From: Lepturacanthus savala
Lineage: Eukaryota; Chordata; Actinopteri; Scombriformes; Trichiuridae
Length of the DNA stretch: 64,000 bases
Reading direction: 5' to 3'
Assembly: GCA_030544235.1 (NCBI GenBank)
Contig: CM060477.1
Coordinates: 24,858,934-24,922,933 of the forward strand
Shown: positions 9,872-20,951 of the stretch, one piece after another
How positions within the stretch are numbered: the stretch's first letter is position 1
How the letters are laid out: every line of letters begins with the position of its first letter
Translations under genes and position numbers: made by a program
The notes under the pieces: generated by a model
What the model saw: the letters and a program-made list of their open reading frames with translations, nothing else
Database searches by the model: none
What the model was told of the DNA's origin: nothing

Positions 9872-10647
9872 TCACGCTTCCCTTTGAGGATCTGGAGATG
9901 AATCAGCGACGGAGACGGGAGTTTAAGCCTGATCATAGAGTGTATTTTGATTCAATTGGACAACCACGGGGTATACCAAATGCCTTTAAAGCTAGATATG
10001 AAGTTGCATCAGGATTTGAATCCATTCTGCCTTGGATCACGACCAACAAAAATACAGAGTGGTTGAATTTTATTTTCTATAACCAGCAGCAGTTTATCAA
10101 CTACACTGAGGATGCTCTGCTGTTGTTAGGAGAGCAGTTAGGAGCCACCAGTGCAGTGGCTTGGCAAAACCGTCAGATGTTAGACTGGATGTTAGCCGAA
10201 AAGGGAGGAGTTTGTGCATTGATTGGAGAGAAGTATTGTTGTACTTTTATTCCAGGACATACAAGCTCTCGGGGGGCGTTTACTAGAGCTATGGCTAAGT
10301 TACGACAGCTGAGGCGCCAGGTGAGTGAGGGGGCTGGTAGAGATACTAGTGTAGGATGGATAACTTGGTTAAAGGATGCAGTGGGGAATTGGAGAAACGG
10401 ACTGGTGAGACTTGTCGTTACAATATTCGTCTGTGTGATATTGTTGATGTTCATTGGCTGTTGTTGCCTGCCACTGGTGAAGAGAGTGATAGTGAGGGGA
10501 CAGCGAGAGGTAGCACAGATGGTAGAGTTAAGCCGGTTCAAGGAGAGAACACCAGATCTGTTCCCCTTACCCGATCCAGAGAGGGGCCGAGACGACGAGG
10601 ACGAAGAGCACCTATACGAAGAACAGATCCAAACACTTCTGGATTGA
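9796..10647 (+). pseudogene. env: env, transmembrane (TM) part
   Basis: The frame differs from SU by one base; the first ATG here is not a real start. It includes RRRR at residues 38-41 (possible SU/TM cleavage), a coiled-coil-like stretch at about 95-135, a Cys motif at 140-149, and a membrane span at about 202-224. A cytoplasmic tail with an acidic end follows. The Cys motif has seven residues between the first Cys and the CC pair, where gamma-type Env normally has six. The domain order is that of fish class I Env proteins. Apart from the upstream frameshift, the TM part looks undamaged. Confidence 0.85.
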
Positions 10648-11505
10648 GAGGATCCAAGGGAAAAGAAGAGTGGTCCTACAATAAGTCACTTCCTATAATC
10701 TCATGTACAATTAATCACATTTTGATTTTCTATATTACAGCACATATACGTTTGCCATTCACCTGTATAAGTACAACCCTTAATGGAAGGGGATTAACAG
10801 CTGATTTTTGATTATGTAATGAAAGTTAGAAAATTTAATGTTGCATAATCTTTACTAATTAACTCCATTTACAGTGTTTATGTACTCTTGTGATGATTCT
10901 AATGTTTGATTTCTATTTTCTGTTTTCTATGAGCCAACCCACTGTGCCAACCAACACTGCATGCCGGCGTGCCGGTGATCGCTCACGAAAGAAAGATGGA
11001 CGTAGGCCACGAGACCGAACCATCTCTGAGAAAAAGTGACATTCTGACGTTAAATGTCATTGTGAGGGTCGTTCAGGAATTTTACCCACAGGGATTTTTG
11101 CCTGAATGTGCAGTAATGTATTAGTGATGTATTAGTGATGTATTAGTGATGTATTAGTGATGTATTAGTGATGTATTAGTGAAATGTACTAGTGATATGT
11201 ACTAGTGAAGTGAACCAGTGAAATGTATTTAGAATGTGATAAAGAAATAATGTGTAAACTACTGTGTAATAATCTTCAATGTAATAGCCGTGGAGACCGA
11301 GATTAAATCGATCAGAGCTAAGGATAAATGTTAAAATGCCTCCCTATTAAATTTATGTCACCCTGTTTGGGTACAGCTGATGTTTTTCTAGTGTACCTTG
11401 CGGAGGGGCTGGACTGGCCGATGACCCAAAGGGTCCGGTAACGGCAGTTTCCGAAGCAAGTCAAGTAAGAGCGTGAATTATCGTTGTCATAGTCTTAAGA
11501 ACTAT
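10648..11505 (+). other. Retroviral 3' non-coding region
   Basis: There is no convincing gene between env and the polypurine tract. An open frame at 10356-10811 mostly shadows the TM frame and has no recognisable feature. The region holds the short tandem repeat at 11116-11181. Confidence 0.6.
11116..11181 (+). repeat. 11-bp tandem repeat in the retroviral 3' region
   Basis: Six exact copies of ATGTATTAGTG, followed by degenerate copies to about 11,230. Confidence 0.9.
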
Positions 11506-11517
11506 GAGAGGGGGGAC
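11506..11517 (+). promoter_or_regulatory. Polypurine tract
   Basis: A purine run (GAGAGGGGGGA) ends one base before the 3' LTR, the position of the plus-strand primer for reverse transcription. Confidence 0.85.
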
Positions 11518-12013
11518 TGTAGTGGTTAAGAAAAACAGTATAGCCGTTAAAATACATTTCCACAGTACACCTAGTACATTATTAACGAAAAGAACAGGAG
11601 GTTGAAACTCTGACCAGCTTTGGCAGGTTACCCAAGGTCATGGTGAACATCAGGGCACCCTGACCTGATGGTCATTGGGAAAAACAGGACGTTGAAAGTA
11701 CAGATATTTGGCGCTGGTAAAGAGAGGTAAAGAGATTGGGACATATTAAGGAGGGAGCTTTCCCTTATTTGGTATTGTTTTGATCGTAGTATAAAAACCT
11801 ACTCTCAGGACAAAGAAAGAAAGAAGAAAGAAGAACACAGAAGACGACACGACTTAAAGAGGTTCTCCGGAGAATCTCCCGTTCTGAGCAAGTTATGTAC
11901 CTTTATCTGTTCATTTATACCCCTATGATGAATTGTATTATGGTATGGTAATTGTATGGGAATAAACAGCTGATTGTTGAACTGAACTTTTGGTTTGCTT
12001 CAATTCCACATCA
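11518..12013 (+). repeat. 3' LTR
   Basis: 496 bp, aligned to the 5' LTR without gaps and with one substitution. TATA box at 11790-11797 and AATAAA at 11961-11966. Confidence 0.97.
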
Positions 12014-12017
12014 TTCA
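12014..12017. repeat. Target-site duplication, right (ttca)
   Basis: Second copy of the 4-bp target, directly after the 3' LTR; the array then continues in register. Confidence 0.9.
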
Positions 12018-12389
12018 CACTGAGAAGTGATGCAATTTGCCCAAATCCAAAGCAACTCTGATTTAACACATTCATTTTTGTGATCACTCTGAGTCAGGAA
12101 CAAAATACGCATTTGCCTTACTTCTCAGAAGTAACAATTGCCTTACTTCTCAGGAGCTTCACATTGAGTGGTGGTGCAATTTGCGCGAATCTAAAGCAAC
12201 TCTGAATTTGCAACCTCAAATGTTTCTGCTGTGTTTGAGAAGAGAACGTGGCCTATAGCGCCACTTAATGCTGAAATGAGGCATTGCATCTATTATTGCT
12301 TCATACCAGTTGATGAATACAAAGCTTTCGGGAATGAGTTGCTTTTGTCCGCTTTGGGGAAGAGTCAGCATCTGATAGAAAACTCTACT

Positions 12390-12462
12390 CTCCCCGTCAG
12401 GGAATCGAACCCCGGTCTTCCGCGTGACAGGCTGAGACACTTGTCCACTATACTAACGAGGA
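12390..12462 (-). pseudogene. tRNA-Asp-like copy with anticodon-stem mismatch
   Basis: Same variant as 3192-3264 (mismatch in the anticodon stem, wobble in the T stem). It is the first tRNA-Asp to the right of the retroviral insertion. Confidence 0.6.
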
Positions 12463-12714
12463 ACGAGGCACCGTGTTGCCATGGGACATCGACGGGCCAG
12501 ATGTGCAGTTACCAGAAAAAAAACAGATGGATGCATTGATTGTGACCTGTGTAGTCCATATCACCTCAGAACTTGATTAGCTTATTTTTTTTAACCAGCA
12601 GCTGACAGTAGTATGACTGCCCATGAAATGTCTGTATATGGACAAGATACTCCAGACACGGCTCAAGGTCAAGTGCTTTGAACCACCCACGTGATAGGCA
12701 GGGCCCTTTTCACC

Positions 12715-12788
12715 GTTTCCGTAGTGTAGTGGTTATCACGTTCGCCTAACACGCGAAAGGCCCCACGTTTTGAGACCGGGCGGAAACA
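12715..12788 (+). pseudogene. tRNA-Val(AAC) copy with broken T arm
   Basis: Same lesion and T-loop change as 219-292 and 3517-3590. Confidence 0.75.
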
Positions 12789-13214
12789 CAAACATTATTG
12801 TGATCGCTGTGAGTCAGTAACAAAACAACAAGTGGAGGTTCACACTGAGAAGTGATGCAATTTGCCCAAATCCAAAGCAACTCTGATTTAACACATTCAT
12901 TTTTGTGATCACTCTGAGTCAGGAACAAAATACGCATTTGCCTTACTTCTCAGAAGTAACAATTGCCTTACTTCTCAGGAGCTTCACATTGAGTGGTGGT
13001 GCAATTTGCGCGAATCTAAAGCAACTCTGAATTTGCAACCTCAAATGTTTCTGCTGTGTTTGAGAAGAGAACGTGGCCTATAGCGCCACTTAATGCTGAA
13101 ATGAGGCATTGCATCTATTATTGCTTCATACCAGTTGATGAATACAAAGCTTTCGGGAATGAGTTGCTTTTGTCCGCTTTGGGGAAGAGTCAGCATCTGA
13201 TAGAAAACTTTACT

Positions 13215-13287
13215 CTCCCCGTCGGGGAATCGAACCCCGGTCTTCCGCGTGACAGGCGCAGATACTTGTCCACTATACTAACGAGGA
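13215..13287 (-). tRNA. tRNA-Asp (GTC), one anticodon-stem mismatch
   Basis: Acceptor and T arms are canonical and the anticodon is GTC. A single change produces a G-G mismatch in the second pair of the anticodon stem. It may be weakly functional or an early pseudogene. Confidence 0.65.
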
Positions 13288-13540
13288 ACAAGGCACGGTG
13301 GTGCCATGGGACATCGACGGGCCAGATGTGCAGTTACCAGAAAAAAAAAAGATGGATGCATTGATTGTGACCTGTGTAGTCCATATCACCTCGGAACTTG
13401 ATTAGCTTATTTTTTTTTAACCAGCAGCTGACAGTAGTATGACTGCCCATGAAATGTCTGTATATGGTCAAGATACTCCAGACATGGCTCAAGGTCAATT
13501 GCTTTGAACCACCCACGTGATAGGCAGGGCCCTTTTCACC

Positions 13541-13614
13541 GTTTCCATAGTGTAGTGGTTATCACGTTCGCCTAACACGCGAAAGGCCCCACGTTTCGAG
13601 ACCGGGCGGAAACA
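13541..13614 (+). pseudogene. tRNA-Val(AAC) copy with broken T arm
   Basis: T-arm lesion as above, with the acceptor variant seen at 1871. Confidence 0.75.
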
Positions 13615-14040
13615 CAAACATTATTGTGATCGCTGTGAGTCAGTAACAAAACAACAAGTGGAGGTTCACACTGAGAAGTGATGCAATTTGCCCAAATCCA
13701 AAGCAACTCTGATTTAACACATTCATTTTTGTGATCACTCTGAGTCAGGAACAAAATACGCATTTGCCTTACTTCTCAGAAGTAACAATTGCCTTACTTC
13801 TCAGGAGCTTCACATTGAGTGGTGGTGCAATTTGCGCGAATCTAAAGCAACTCTGAATTTGCAACCTCAAATGTTTCTGCTGTGTTTGAGAAGAGAACGT
13901 GGCCTATAGCGCCACTTAATGCTGAAATGAGGCATTGCATCTATTATTGCTTCATACCAGTTGATGAATACAAAGGTTTCGGGAATGAGTTGCTTTTGTC
14001 CGCTTTGGGGAAGAGTCAGCATCTGATAGAAAACTCTACT

Positions 14041-14113
14041 CTTCCTGTCAGGGAATCGAACCCCGGTCTTCCGCGTGACAGGCGGAGATACTTGTCCACT
14101 ATACTAACGAGGA
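14041..14113 (-). pseudogene. tRNA-Asp-like copy with damaged acceptor stem
   Basis: Carries the same acceptor-stem changes as 2371-2443; anticodon GTC. Confidence 0.7.
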
Positions 14114-14366
14114 ACGAGGCACGGTGGTGCGATGGGACATCGACGGGCCAGATGTGCAGTTACCAGAAAAAAAAAAGATGGATGCATTGATTGTGACCTG
14201 TGTAGTCCATATCACCTCGGAACTTGATTAGCTTATTTTTTTTTAACCAGCAGCTGACAGTAGTATGACTGCCCATGAAATGTCTGTATATGGTCAAGAT
14301 ACTCCAGACACGGCTCAAGGTCAAGTGCTTTGAACCACCCATGTGATAGGCAGGGCCTTTTTCACC

Positions 14367-14440
14367 GTTTCTGTAGTGTAGTGGTTATCACGTTCGCCTA
14401 ACATGCGAAAGGCCCCACGTTTCGAGACCGGGCGGAAACA
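14367..14440 (+). pseudogene. tRNA-Val(AAC) copy with broken T arm
   Basis: T-arm lesion, acceptor variant as at 1045, and an anticodon-loop change after the AAC triplet. Confidence 0.75.
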
Positions 14441-14866
14441 CAAACATTATTGTGATCGCTGTGAGTCAGTAACAAAACAACAAGTGGAGGTTCGCACTGA
14501 GAAGTGATGCAATTTGCCCAAATCCAAAGCAACTCTGATTTAACACATTCATTTTTGTGATCACTCTGAGTCAGGAACAAAATACGCATTTGCCTTACTT
14601 CTCAGAAGTAACAATTGCCTTACTTCTCAGGAGCTTCACATTGAGTGGTGGTGCAATTTGCGCGAATCTAAAGCAACTCTGAATTTGCAACCTCAAATGT
14701 TTCTGCTGTGTTTGAGAAGAGAACGTGGCCTATAGCGCCACTTAATGCTGAAATGAGGCATTGCATCTATTATTGCTTCATACCAGTTGATGAATACAAA
14801 GCTTTCGGGAATGAGTTGCTTTTGTCCGCTTTGGGGAAGAGTCAGCATCTGATAGAAAACTCTACT

Positions 14867-14939
14867 CTCCCCGTCGGGGAATCGAACCCCGGTCTTCCGC
14901 GTGACAGGCGGAGATACTCGTCCACTATACTAACGAGGA
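14867..14939 (-). tRNA. tRNA-Asp (GTC)
   Basis: All stems are intact; the only difference from 719-791 is one D-loop base. Anticodon GTC. Confidence 0.92.
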
Positions 14940-15192
14940 ACAAGGCACAGTGGTGCCATGGGACATCGACGGGCCAGATGTGCAGTTACCAGAAAAAAAA
15001 AAGATGGATGCATTGATTGTGACCTGTGTAGTCCATATCACCTCGGAACTTGATTAGCTTATTTTTTTTTAACCAGCAGCTGACAGTAGTATGACTGCCC
15101 ATGAAATGTCTGTATATGGTCAAGATACTCCAGACATGGCTCAAGGTCAATTGCTTTGAACCACCCACGTGATAGGCAGGGCCCTTTTCACC

Positions 15193-15266
15193 GTTTCCAT
15201 AGTGTAGTGGTTATCACGTTCGCCTAACACGCGAAAGGCCCCACGTTTCGAGACCGGGCGGAAACA
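15193..15266 (+). pseudogene. tRNA-Val(AAC) copy with broken T arm
   Basis: The last unit with the shared 74-nt lesion; units to its right have a normal T-arm length. Confidence 0.75.
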
Positions 15267-15692
15267 CAAACATTATTGTGATCGCTGTGAGTCAGTAACA
15301 AAACAACAAGTGGAGGTTCACACTGAGAAGTGATGCAATTTGCCCAAATCCAAAGCAACTCTGATTTAACACATTCATTTTTGTGATCACTCTGAGTCAG
15401 GAACAAAATACGCATTTGCCTTACTTCTCAGAAGTAACAATTGCCTTACTTCTCAGGAGCTTCACATTGAGTGGTGGTGCAATTTGCGCGAATCTAAAGC
15501 AACTCTGAATTTGCAACCTCAAATGTTTCTGCTGTGTTTGAGAAGAGAACGTGGCCTATAGCGCCACTTAATGCTGAAATGAGGCATTGCATCTATTATT
15601 GCTTCATACCAGTTGATGAATACAAAGGTTTCGGGAATGAGTTGCTTTTGTCCGCTTTGGGGAAGAGTCAGCATCTGATAGAAAACTCTACT

Positions 15693-15765
15693 CTTCCTGT
15701 CAGGGAATCGAACCCCGGTCTTCCGCGTGACAGGCGGAGATACTTGTCCACTATACTAACGAGGA
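15693..15765 (-). pseudogene. tRNA-Asp-like copy with damaged acceptor stem
   Basis: Fourth copy of the variant first seen at 2371-2443, with two acceptor-stem mismatches and anticodon GTC. Confidence 0.7.
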
Positions 15766-16018
15766 ACAAGGCACGGTGGTGCCATGGGACATCGACGGGC
15801 CAGATGTGCAGTTACCAGAAAAAAAAAAGATGGATGCATTGATTGTGACCTGTGTAGTCCATATCACCTCAGAACTTGATTAGCTTATTTTTTTTTAACC
15901 AGCAGCTGACAGTAGTATGACTGCCCATGAAATGTCTGTATATGGTCAAGATACTCCAGACACGGCTCAAGGTCAAGTGCTTTGAACCACCCACGTGATA
16001 GGCAGGGCCCTTTTCACT

Positions 16019-16091
16019 GTTTCCGTAGTGTAGTGGTTATCACGTTCGCCCAACACGCGAAAGGTCCCCGGTTCGAGACCGGGCGGAAACA
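16019..16091 (+). tRNA. tRNA-Val (AAC), U33 changed
   Basis: 73 nt; acceptor, D, anticodon and T stems all pair and the T loop is TTCGAGA. The almost invariant U33 before the anticodon is C here, which may impair decoding. Confidence 0.75.
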
Positions 16092-16511
16092 CGAACATTA
16101 TTGTGATCGCTGTGAGTCAGTAACAAAACAACAAGTGGAGGTTCACACTGAGAAGTGATGCAATTTGTCCAAAGCAACTCTGATTTAACACATTCATTTT
16201 TGTGATCACTCTGAGTCAGGAACAAAATACGCATTTGCCTTACTTCTCAGAAGTAACAATTGCCTTACTTCTCAGGAGCTTCACATTGAGTGGTGGTGCA
16301 ATTTGCGCGAATCTAAAGCAACTCTGAATTTGCAACCTCAAATTTTTCTGCTGTGTTTGAGAAGAGAACGTGGCCTATAGCGCCACGTACTGCTGAAATG
16401 AGGCATTGCATCTATTATGGCTTCATACCAGTTGATGAATACAAAGCTTTCGGAAATGAGTTGCTTTTGTACGCTTTGGGGAAGAGTCAGCATCTGATAG
16501 AAAACTCTACT

Positions 16512-16584
16512 CTGCCCGTCGGGGAATCAAACCCCGGTCTTCCGCGTGACAGGGGGAGATACTTGTCCACTATACTAACGAGGA
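16512..16584 (-). pseudogene. Degenerate tRNA-Asp copy
   Basis: One acceptor mismatch, loss of the T-loop C56 and one anticodon-stem mismatch. Anticodon GTC remains. Confidence 0.65.
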
Positions 16585-16836
16585 ACGAGGCACAGTGGTG
16601 CCATGGGACATCGACGGGCCAGATGTGCAGTTACCAGAAAAAAAAAAGATGGATGCATTGATTGTGACCTGTGTAGTCCATATCACCTCAGAACTTGATT
16701 AGCTTATTTTTTTTAACAAGCAGCTGACAGTAGTATGACTGCCCATGAAATGTCTGTATATGGTCAAGATACTCCCGACACGGCTCAAGGTCAAGTGCTT
16801 TGAAACACCCACGTGATAGGCATGGCCCTTTTCACC

Positions 16837-16909
16837 GTTTCCGTAGTGTAGTGGTTATCACGTTCGCCTCACACGCGAAAGGTCCCCGGTTTGAGACCGG
16901 GCGGAAACA
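16837..16909 (+). tRNA. tRNA-Val (CAC), T-loop C56 changed
   Basis: 73 nt with anticodon loop CTCACAC. Stems pair, but the T loop reads TTTGAGA and so loses C56. Confidence 0.7.
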
Positions 16910-17335
16910 CATACATCATTGTGATTGCTGTGAATCAGTAACAAAACAACAAGTGGAGGTTCACACTGAGAAGTGATGCAATTTGCCCAAATCCAAAGCA
17001 ACTCTGATTTAACACATTCAGTTTTGTGATCGCTCTGAGTCAGGAACAAAATACGCATTTGCCTTACTTCTCAGAAGTAACAATTGCCTTACTTCTCAGG
17101 AGCTTCACATTGAGTGGTGGTGCAATTTGCGCGAATCTAAAGCAACTCTGAATTTGCAACCTCAAATGTTTCTGCTGTGTTTGAGAAGAGAACGTGGCCT
17201 ATAGCGCCACGTACTGCTGAAATGAGGCATTGCATCTATTATTGCTTCATACCAGTTGATGAATACAAAGCTTTCGGGAATGAGTTGCTTTTGTCCGCTT
17301 TGGGGAAGAGTCAGCATCTGATAGAAAACTCTACT

Positions 17336-17408
17336 CTCCCCGTCAGGGAATCGAACCCCGGTCTTCCACGTGACAAGCGGAGATACTTGTATACTATACT
17401 AACGAGGA
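17336..17408 (-). pseudogene. Degenerate tRNA-Asp copy
   Basis: The conserved D-loop GG pair is replaced by TA and the anticodon loop and stem carry changes, although the anticodon still reads GTC and the acceptor pairs. Confidence 0.6.
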
Positions 17409-17660
17409 ACAAGGCACGGTGGTGCCATGGGACATCGATGGGCCAGATGTGCAGTTACCAGAAAAAAAAAAGATGGATGCATTGATTGTGACCTGTGTAG
17501 TCCATATCACCTCAGAACTTGATTAGCTTATTTTTTTTAACCAGCAGCTGACAGTAGTATGACTGCCCATGAAATGTCTGTATATGGTCAAGATACTCCC
17601 GACACGGCTCAAGGTCAAGTGCTTTGAAACACCCACGTGATAGGCAGGACTCTTTTCACC

Positions 17661-17733
17661 GTTTCCGTAGTGTAGTGGTTATCACGTTCGCCTCACACGC
17701 GAAAGGTCCCCGGTTCGAGACCGGGCGGAAACA
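17661..17733 (+). tRNA. tRNA-Val (CAC)
   Basis: All stems pair, the T arm is CCCGG-TTCGAGA-CCGGG, the anticodon loop is CTCACAC and the discriminator is A. Confidence 0.92.
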
Positions 17734-18159
17734 CATACATTATTGTGATTGCTGTGAGTCAGTAACAAAACAAGAAGTGGAGGTTCACACTGAGAAGTGA
17801 TGCAATTTGCCCAAATCCAAAGCAACTCTGATTTAACACATTCAGTTTTGTGATCGCTCTGAGTCAGGAACAAAATACGCATTTGCCTTACTTCTCAGAA
17901 GTAACAATTGCCTTACTTCTCAGGAGCTTCACATTGAGTGGTGGTGCAATTTGCGCGAATCTAAAGCAACTCTGAATTTGCAACCTCAAATGTTTCTGCT
18001 GTGTTTGAAAAGAGAACGTGGCCTATAGCGCCACGTACTGCTGAAATGAGGCATTGCATCTATTATTGCTTCATACCAGTTGATGAATACAAAGCTTTCG
18101 GGAATGAGTTGCTTTTGTCCGCTTTGGGGAAGAGTCAGCATCTGATAGAAAACTCTACT

Positions 18160-18232
18160 CTCCCCGTCAGGGAATCGAACCCCGATCTTCCGCGTGACAG
18201 GCGGAGATACTTGTCCACTATACTAACGAGGA
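18160..18232 (-). tRNA. tRNA-Asp (GTC), near-intact
   Basis: All stems can pair; there is one G-T wobble in the T stem and one change in the variable region. The gene could be functional. Confidence 0.8.
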
Positions 18233-18485
18233 ACGAGGCACGGTGGTGCCATGGGACATCGACGGGCCAGATGTGCAGTTACCAGAAAAAAAAAAGATGG
18301 ATGCATTGATTGTGACCTGTGTAGTCCATATCACCTCAGAACTTGATTAGCTTATTTTTTTTTAACCAGCAGCTGACAGTAGTATGACTGCCCATGAAAT
18401 GTCTGTATATGGCCAAGATACTCCAGACACGGCTCAAGGTCAAGTGCTTTGAACCACCCACGTGATAGGCGGGGAACTTTTCACC

Positions 18486-18558
18486 GTTTCCGTAGTGTAG
18501 TGGTTATCACGTTCGCCTAACACGCGAAAGGTCCCCGGTTCGAGACCGGGCGGAAACA
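18486..18558 (+). tRNA. tRNA-Val (AAC)
   Basis: Fully paired clover leaf with anticodon loop CTAACAC and T loop TTCGAGA. Confidence 0.93.
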
Positions 18559-18984
18559 CAAACATTATTGTGATCGCTGTGAGTCAGTAACAAAACAAGA
18601 AGAGGAGGTTCACACTGAGAAGTGATGCAATTTGCCCAAATCCAAAGCAACTCTGATTTAACACATTCATTTTTGTGATCACTCTGAGTCAGGAACAAAA
18701 TACGCATTTGCCTTACTTCTCAGAAGTAACAATTGCCTTAATTCTCTGGAGCTTCACATTGAGTGGTGGTGCAATTTGCGCGAATCTAAAGCAACTCTGA
18801 ATTTGCAACCTCAAATGTTTCTGCTGTGTTTGAGAAGAGAACGTGGCCTATAGCGCCACTTACTGCTGAAATGAGGCATTGCATCTATTATTGCTTCATA
18901 CCAGTTGATGAATACAAAGCTTTCGGGAATGAGTTGCTTTTGTCCGCTTTGGGGAAGAGTCAGCATCTGATAGAAAACTCTACT

Positions 18985-19057
18985 CTCCCCGTCGGGGAAT
19001 CGAACCCCGGTCTTCCGCGTGACAGGCGGAGATACTTGTCCACTATACTAACGAGGA
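18985..19057 (-). tRNA. tRNA-Asp (GTC)
   Basis: Sequence equals the canonical copy at 719-791 through every stem and loop. Confidence 0.93.
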
Positions 19058-19309
19058 ACGAGGCATGGCGGTGCCATGGGACATCGACGGGCCAGATGTG
19101 CAGTTACCAGAAAAAAAAAAGATGGATGCATTGATTGTGACCTGTGTAGTCCATATCACCTCAGAACTTGATTAGCTTATTTTTTTTAACCAGCAGCTGA
19201 CAGTAGTATGACTGCCCATGAAATGTCTGTATATGGTCAAGATACTCCTGACACGGCTCAAGGTCAAGTGCTTTGAAACACCCACGTGATAGGCAGGGCC
19301 CTTTTCACC

Positions 19310-19375
19310 GTTTCCGTAGTGTAGTGGTTATCACGTTCGCCTCACAGGCGAAAGGTTCGAGACCGGGCGGAAACA
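19310..19375 (+). pseudogene. Truncated tRNA-Val (CAC) copy
   Basis: Only 66 nt: most of the 5' strand of the T stem is deleted. Anticodon CAC is still visible. Confidence 0.8.
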
Positions 19376-19801
19376 CATACATTATTGTGATTGCTGTGAG
19401 TCAGTAACAAAACAAGAAGTGGAGGTTCACACTGAGAAGTGATGCAATTTGCCCAAATCCAAAGCAACTCTGATTTAACACATTGGGTTTTGTGATCGCT
19501 CTGAGTCAGGAACAAAATACGCATTTGCCTTACTTCTCAGAAGTAACAATTGCCTTACTTCTCAGGAGCTTCACATTGAGTGGTGGTGCAATTTGCGCGA
19601 ATCTAAAGCAACTCTGAATTTGCAACCTCAAATGTTTCTGCTGTGTTTGAAAAGAGAACGTGGCCTATAGCGCCACGTACTGCTGAAATGAGGCATTGCA
19701 TCTATTATTGCTTCATACCAGTTGATGAATACAAAGCTTTCGGGAATGAGTTGCTTTTGTCCGCTTTGGGGAAGAGTCAGCATCTGATAGAAAACTCTAC
19801 T

Positions 19802-19874
19802 CTCCCCGTCGGGGAATCGAACCCCGATCTTCCGCGCGACAGGCGGAGATACTTGTCCACTATACTAACGAGGA
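19802..19874 (-). tRNA. tRNA-Asp (GTC), near-intact
   Basis: Stems intact. Base 37, next to the anticodon, changes from A to G, and one variable-region base differs. Confidence 0.8.
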
Positions 19875-20127
19875 ACGAGGCACGGTGGTGCCATGGGACA
19901 TCGACGGGCCAGATGTGCAGTTACCAGAAAAAAAAAAGATGGATGCATTGATTGTGACCTGTGTAGTCCATATCACCTCAGAACTTGATTAGCTTATTTT
20001 TTTTTAACCAGCAGCTGACAGTAGTATGACTGCCCATGAAATGTCTGTATATGGCCAAGATACTCCAGACACGGCTCAAGGTCAAGTGCTTTGAACCACC
20101 CACGTGATAGGCAGGGAACTTTTCACC

Positions 20128-20200
20128 GTTTCCGTAGTGTAGTGGTTATCACGTTCGCCTAACACGCGAAAGGTCCCTGGTTCGAGACCGGGCGGAAACA
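20128..20200 (+). tRNA. tRNA-Val (AAC)
   Basis: All stems pair, with one G-T wobble in the T stem. Anticodon AAC. Confidence 0.88.
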
Positions 20201-20626
20201 CAAACATTATTGTGATCGCTGTGAGTCAGTAACAAAACAAGAAGTGGAGGTTCACACTGAGAAGTGATGCAATTTGCCCAAATCCAAAGCAACTCTGATT
20301 TAACACATTCATTTTTGTGATCACTCTGAGTCAGGAACAAAATACGCATTTGCCTTACTTCTCAGAAGTAACAATGGCCTTAATTCTCTGGAGCTTCACA
20401 TTGAGTGGTGGTGCAATTTGCGCGAATCTAAAGCAACTCTGAATTTGCAACCTCAAATGTTTCTGCTGTGTTTGAGAAGAGAACGTGGCCTATAGCGCCA
20501 CTTACTGCTGAAATGAGGCATTGCATCTATTATTGCTTCATACCAGTTGATGAATACAAAGCTTTCGGGAATGAGTTGCTTTTGTCCGCTTTGGGGAAGA
20601 GTCAGCATCTGATAGAAAACTCTACT

Positions 20627-20699
20627 CTCCCCGTCGGGGAATCGAACCCCGGTCTTCCGCGTGACAGGGGGAGAGACTTGTCCACCATACTAATGAGGA
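20627..20699 (-). pseudogene. Degenerate tRNA-Asp copy
   Basis: Mismatches in the acceptor stem (position 6) and anticodon stem, plus D-arm changes. Anticodon GTC is kept. Confidence 0.65.
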
Positions 20700-20951
20700 A
20701 CGAGGCACGGCGGTGCCATGGGACATCGACGGGCCAGATGTACAGTTACCAGAAAAAAAAAAGATGGATGCATTGATTGTGACCTGTGTAGTCCATATCA
20801 CCTCAGAACTTGATTAGCTTATTTTTTTTAACCAGCAGCTGACAGTAGTATGACTGCCCATGAAATGTCTGTATATGGTCAAGATACTCCAGACACGGCT
20901 CAAGGTCAAGTGCTTTGAACCACCCACGTGATAGGCAGGGCCCTTTTCACC

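Larger units (their letters stand above)
4470..12013 (+). mobile_element. Endogenous retrovirus (fish class I-like), defective, inserted in the tRNA array
   Basis: Two 496-bp direct LTRs bound an internal region with, in order, a tRNA-Ser-type primer-binding site, gag, protease, an extra domain, reverse transcriptase, the integrase tail, env and a polypurine tract. The element begins with TG and ends with CA and is flanked by ttca at 4466-4469 and 12014-12017. The LTRs differ at one base, which indicates a recent insertion. Most of capsid and all of nucleocapsid, and RNase H plus the integrase catalytic core, are missing; the RT frame ends at a stop and env is frameshifted. The copy cannot be autonomous. 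A gamma/epsilon-like class fits the env type and the 4-bp duplication. Confidence 0.95.

Noticed and set aside
10356..10811. Possible retroviral accessory gene after env
   Set aside because: Most of it shadows the TM frame, and the remainder has no motif or conserved feature.
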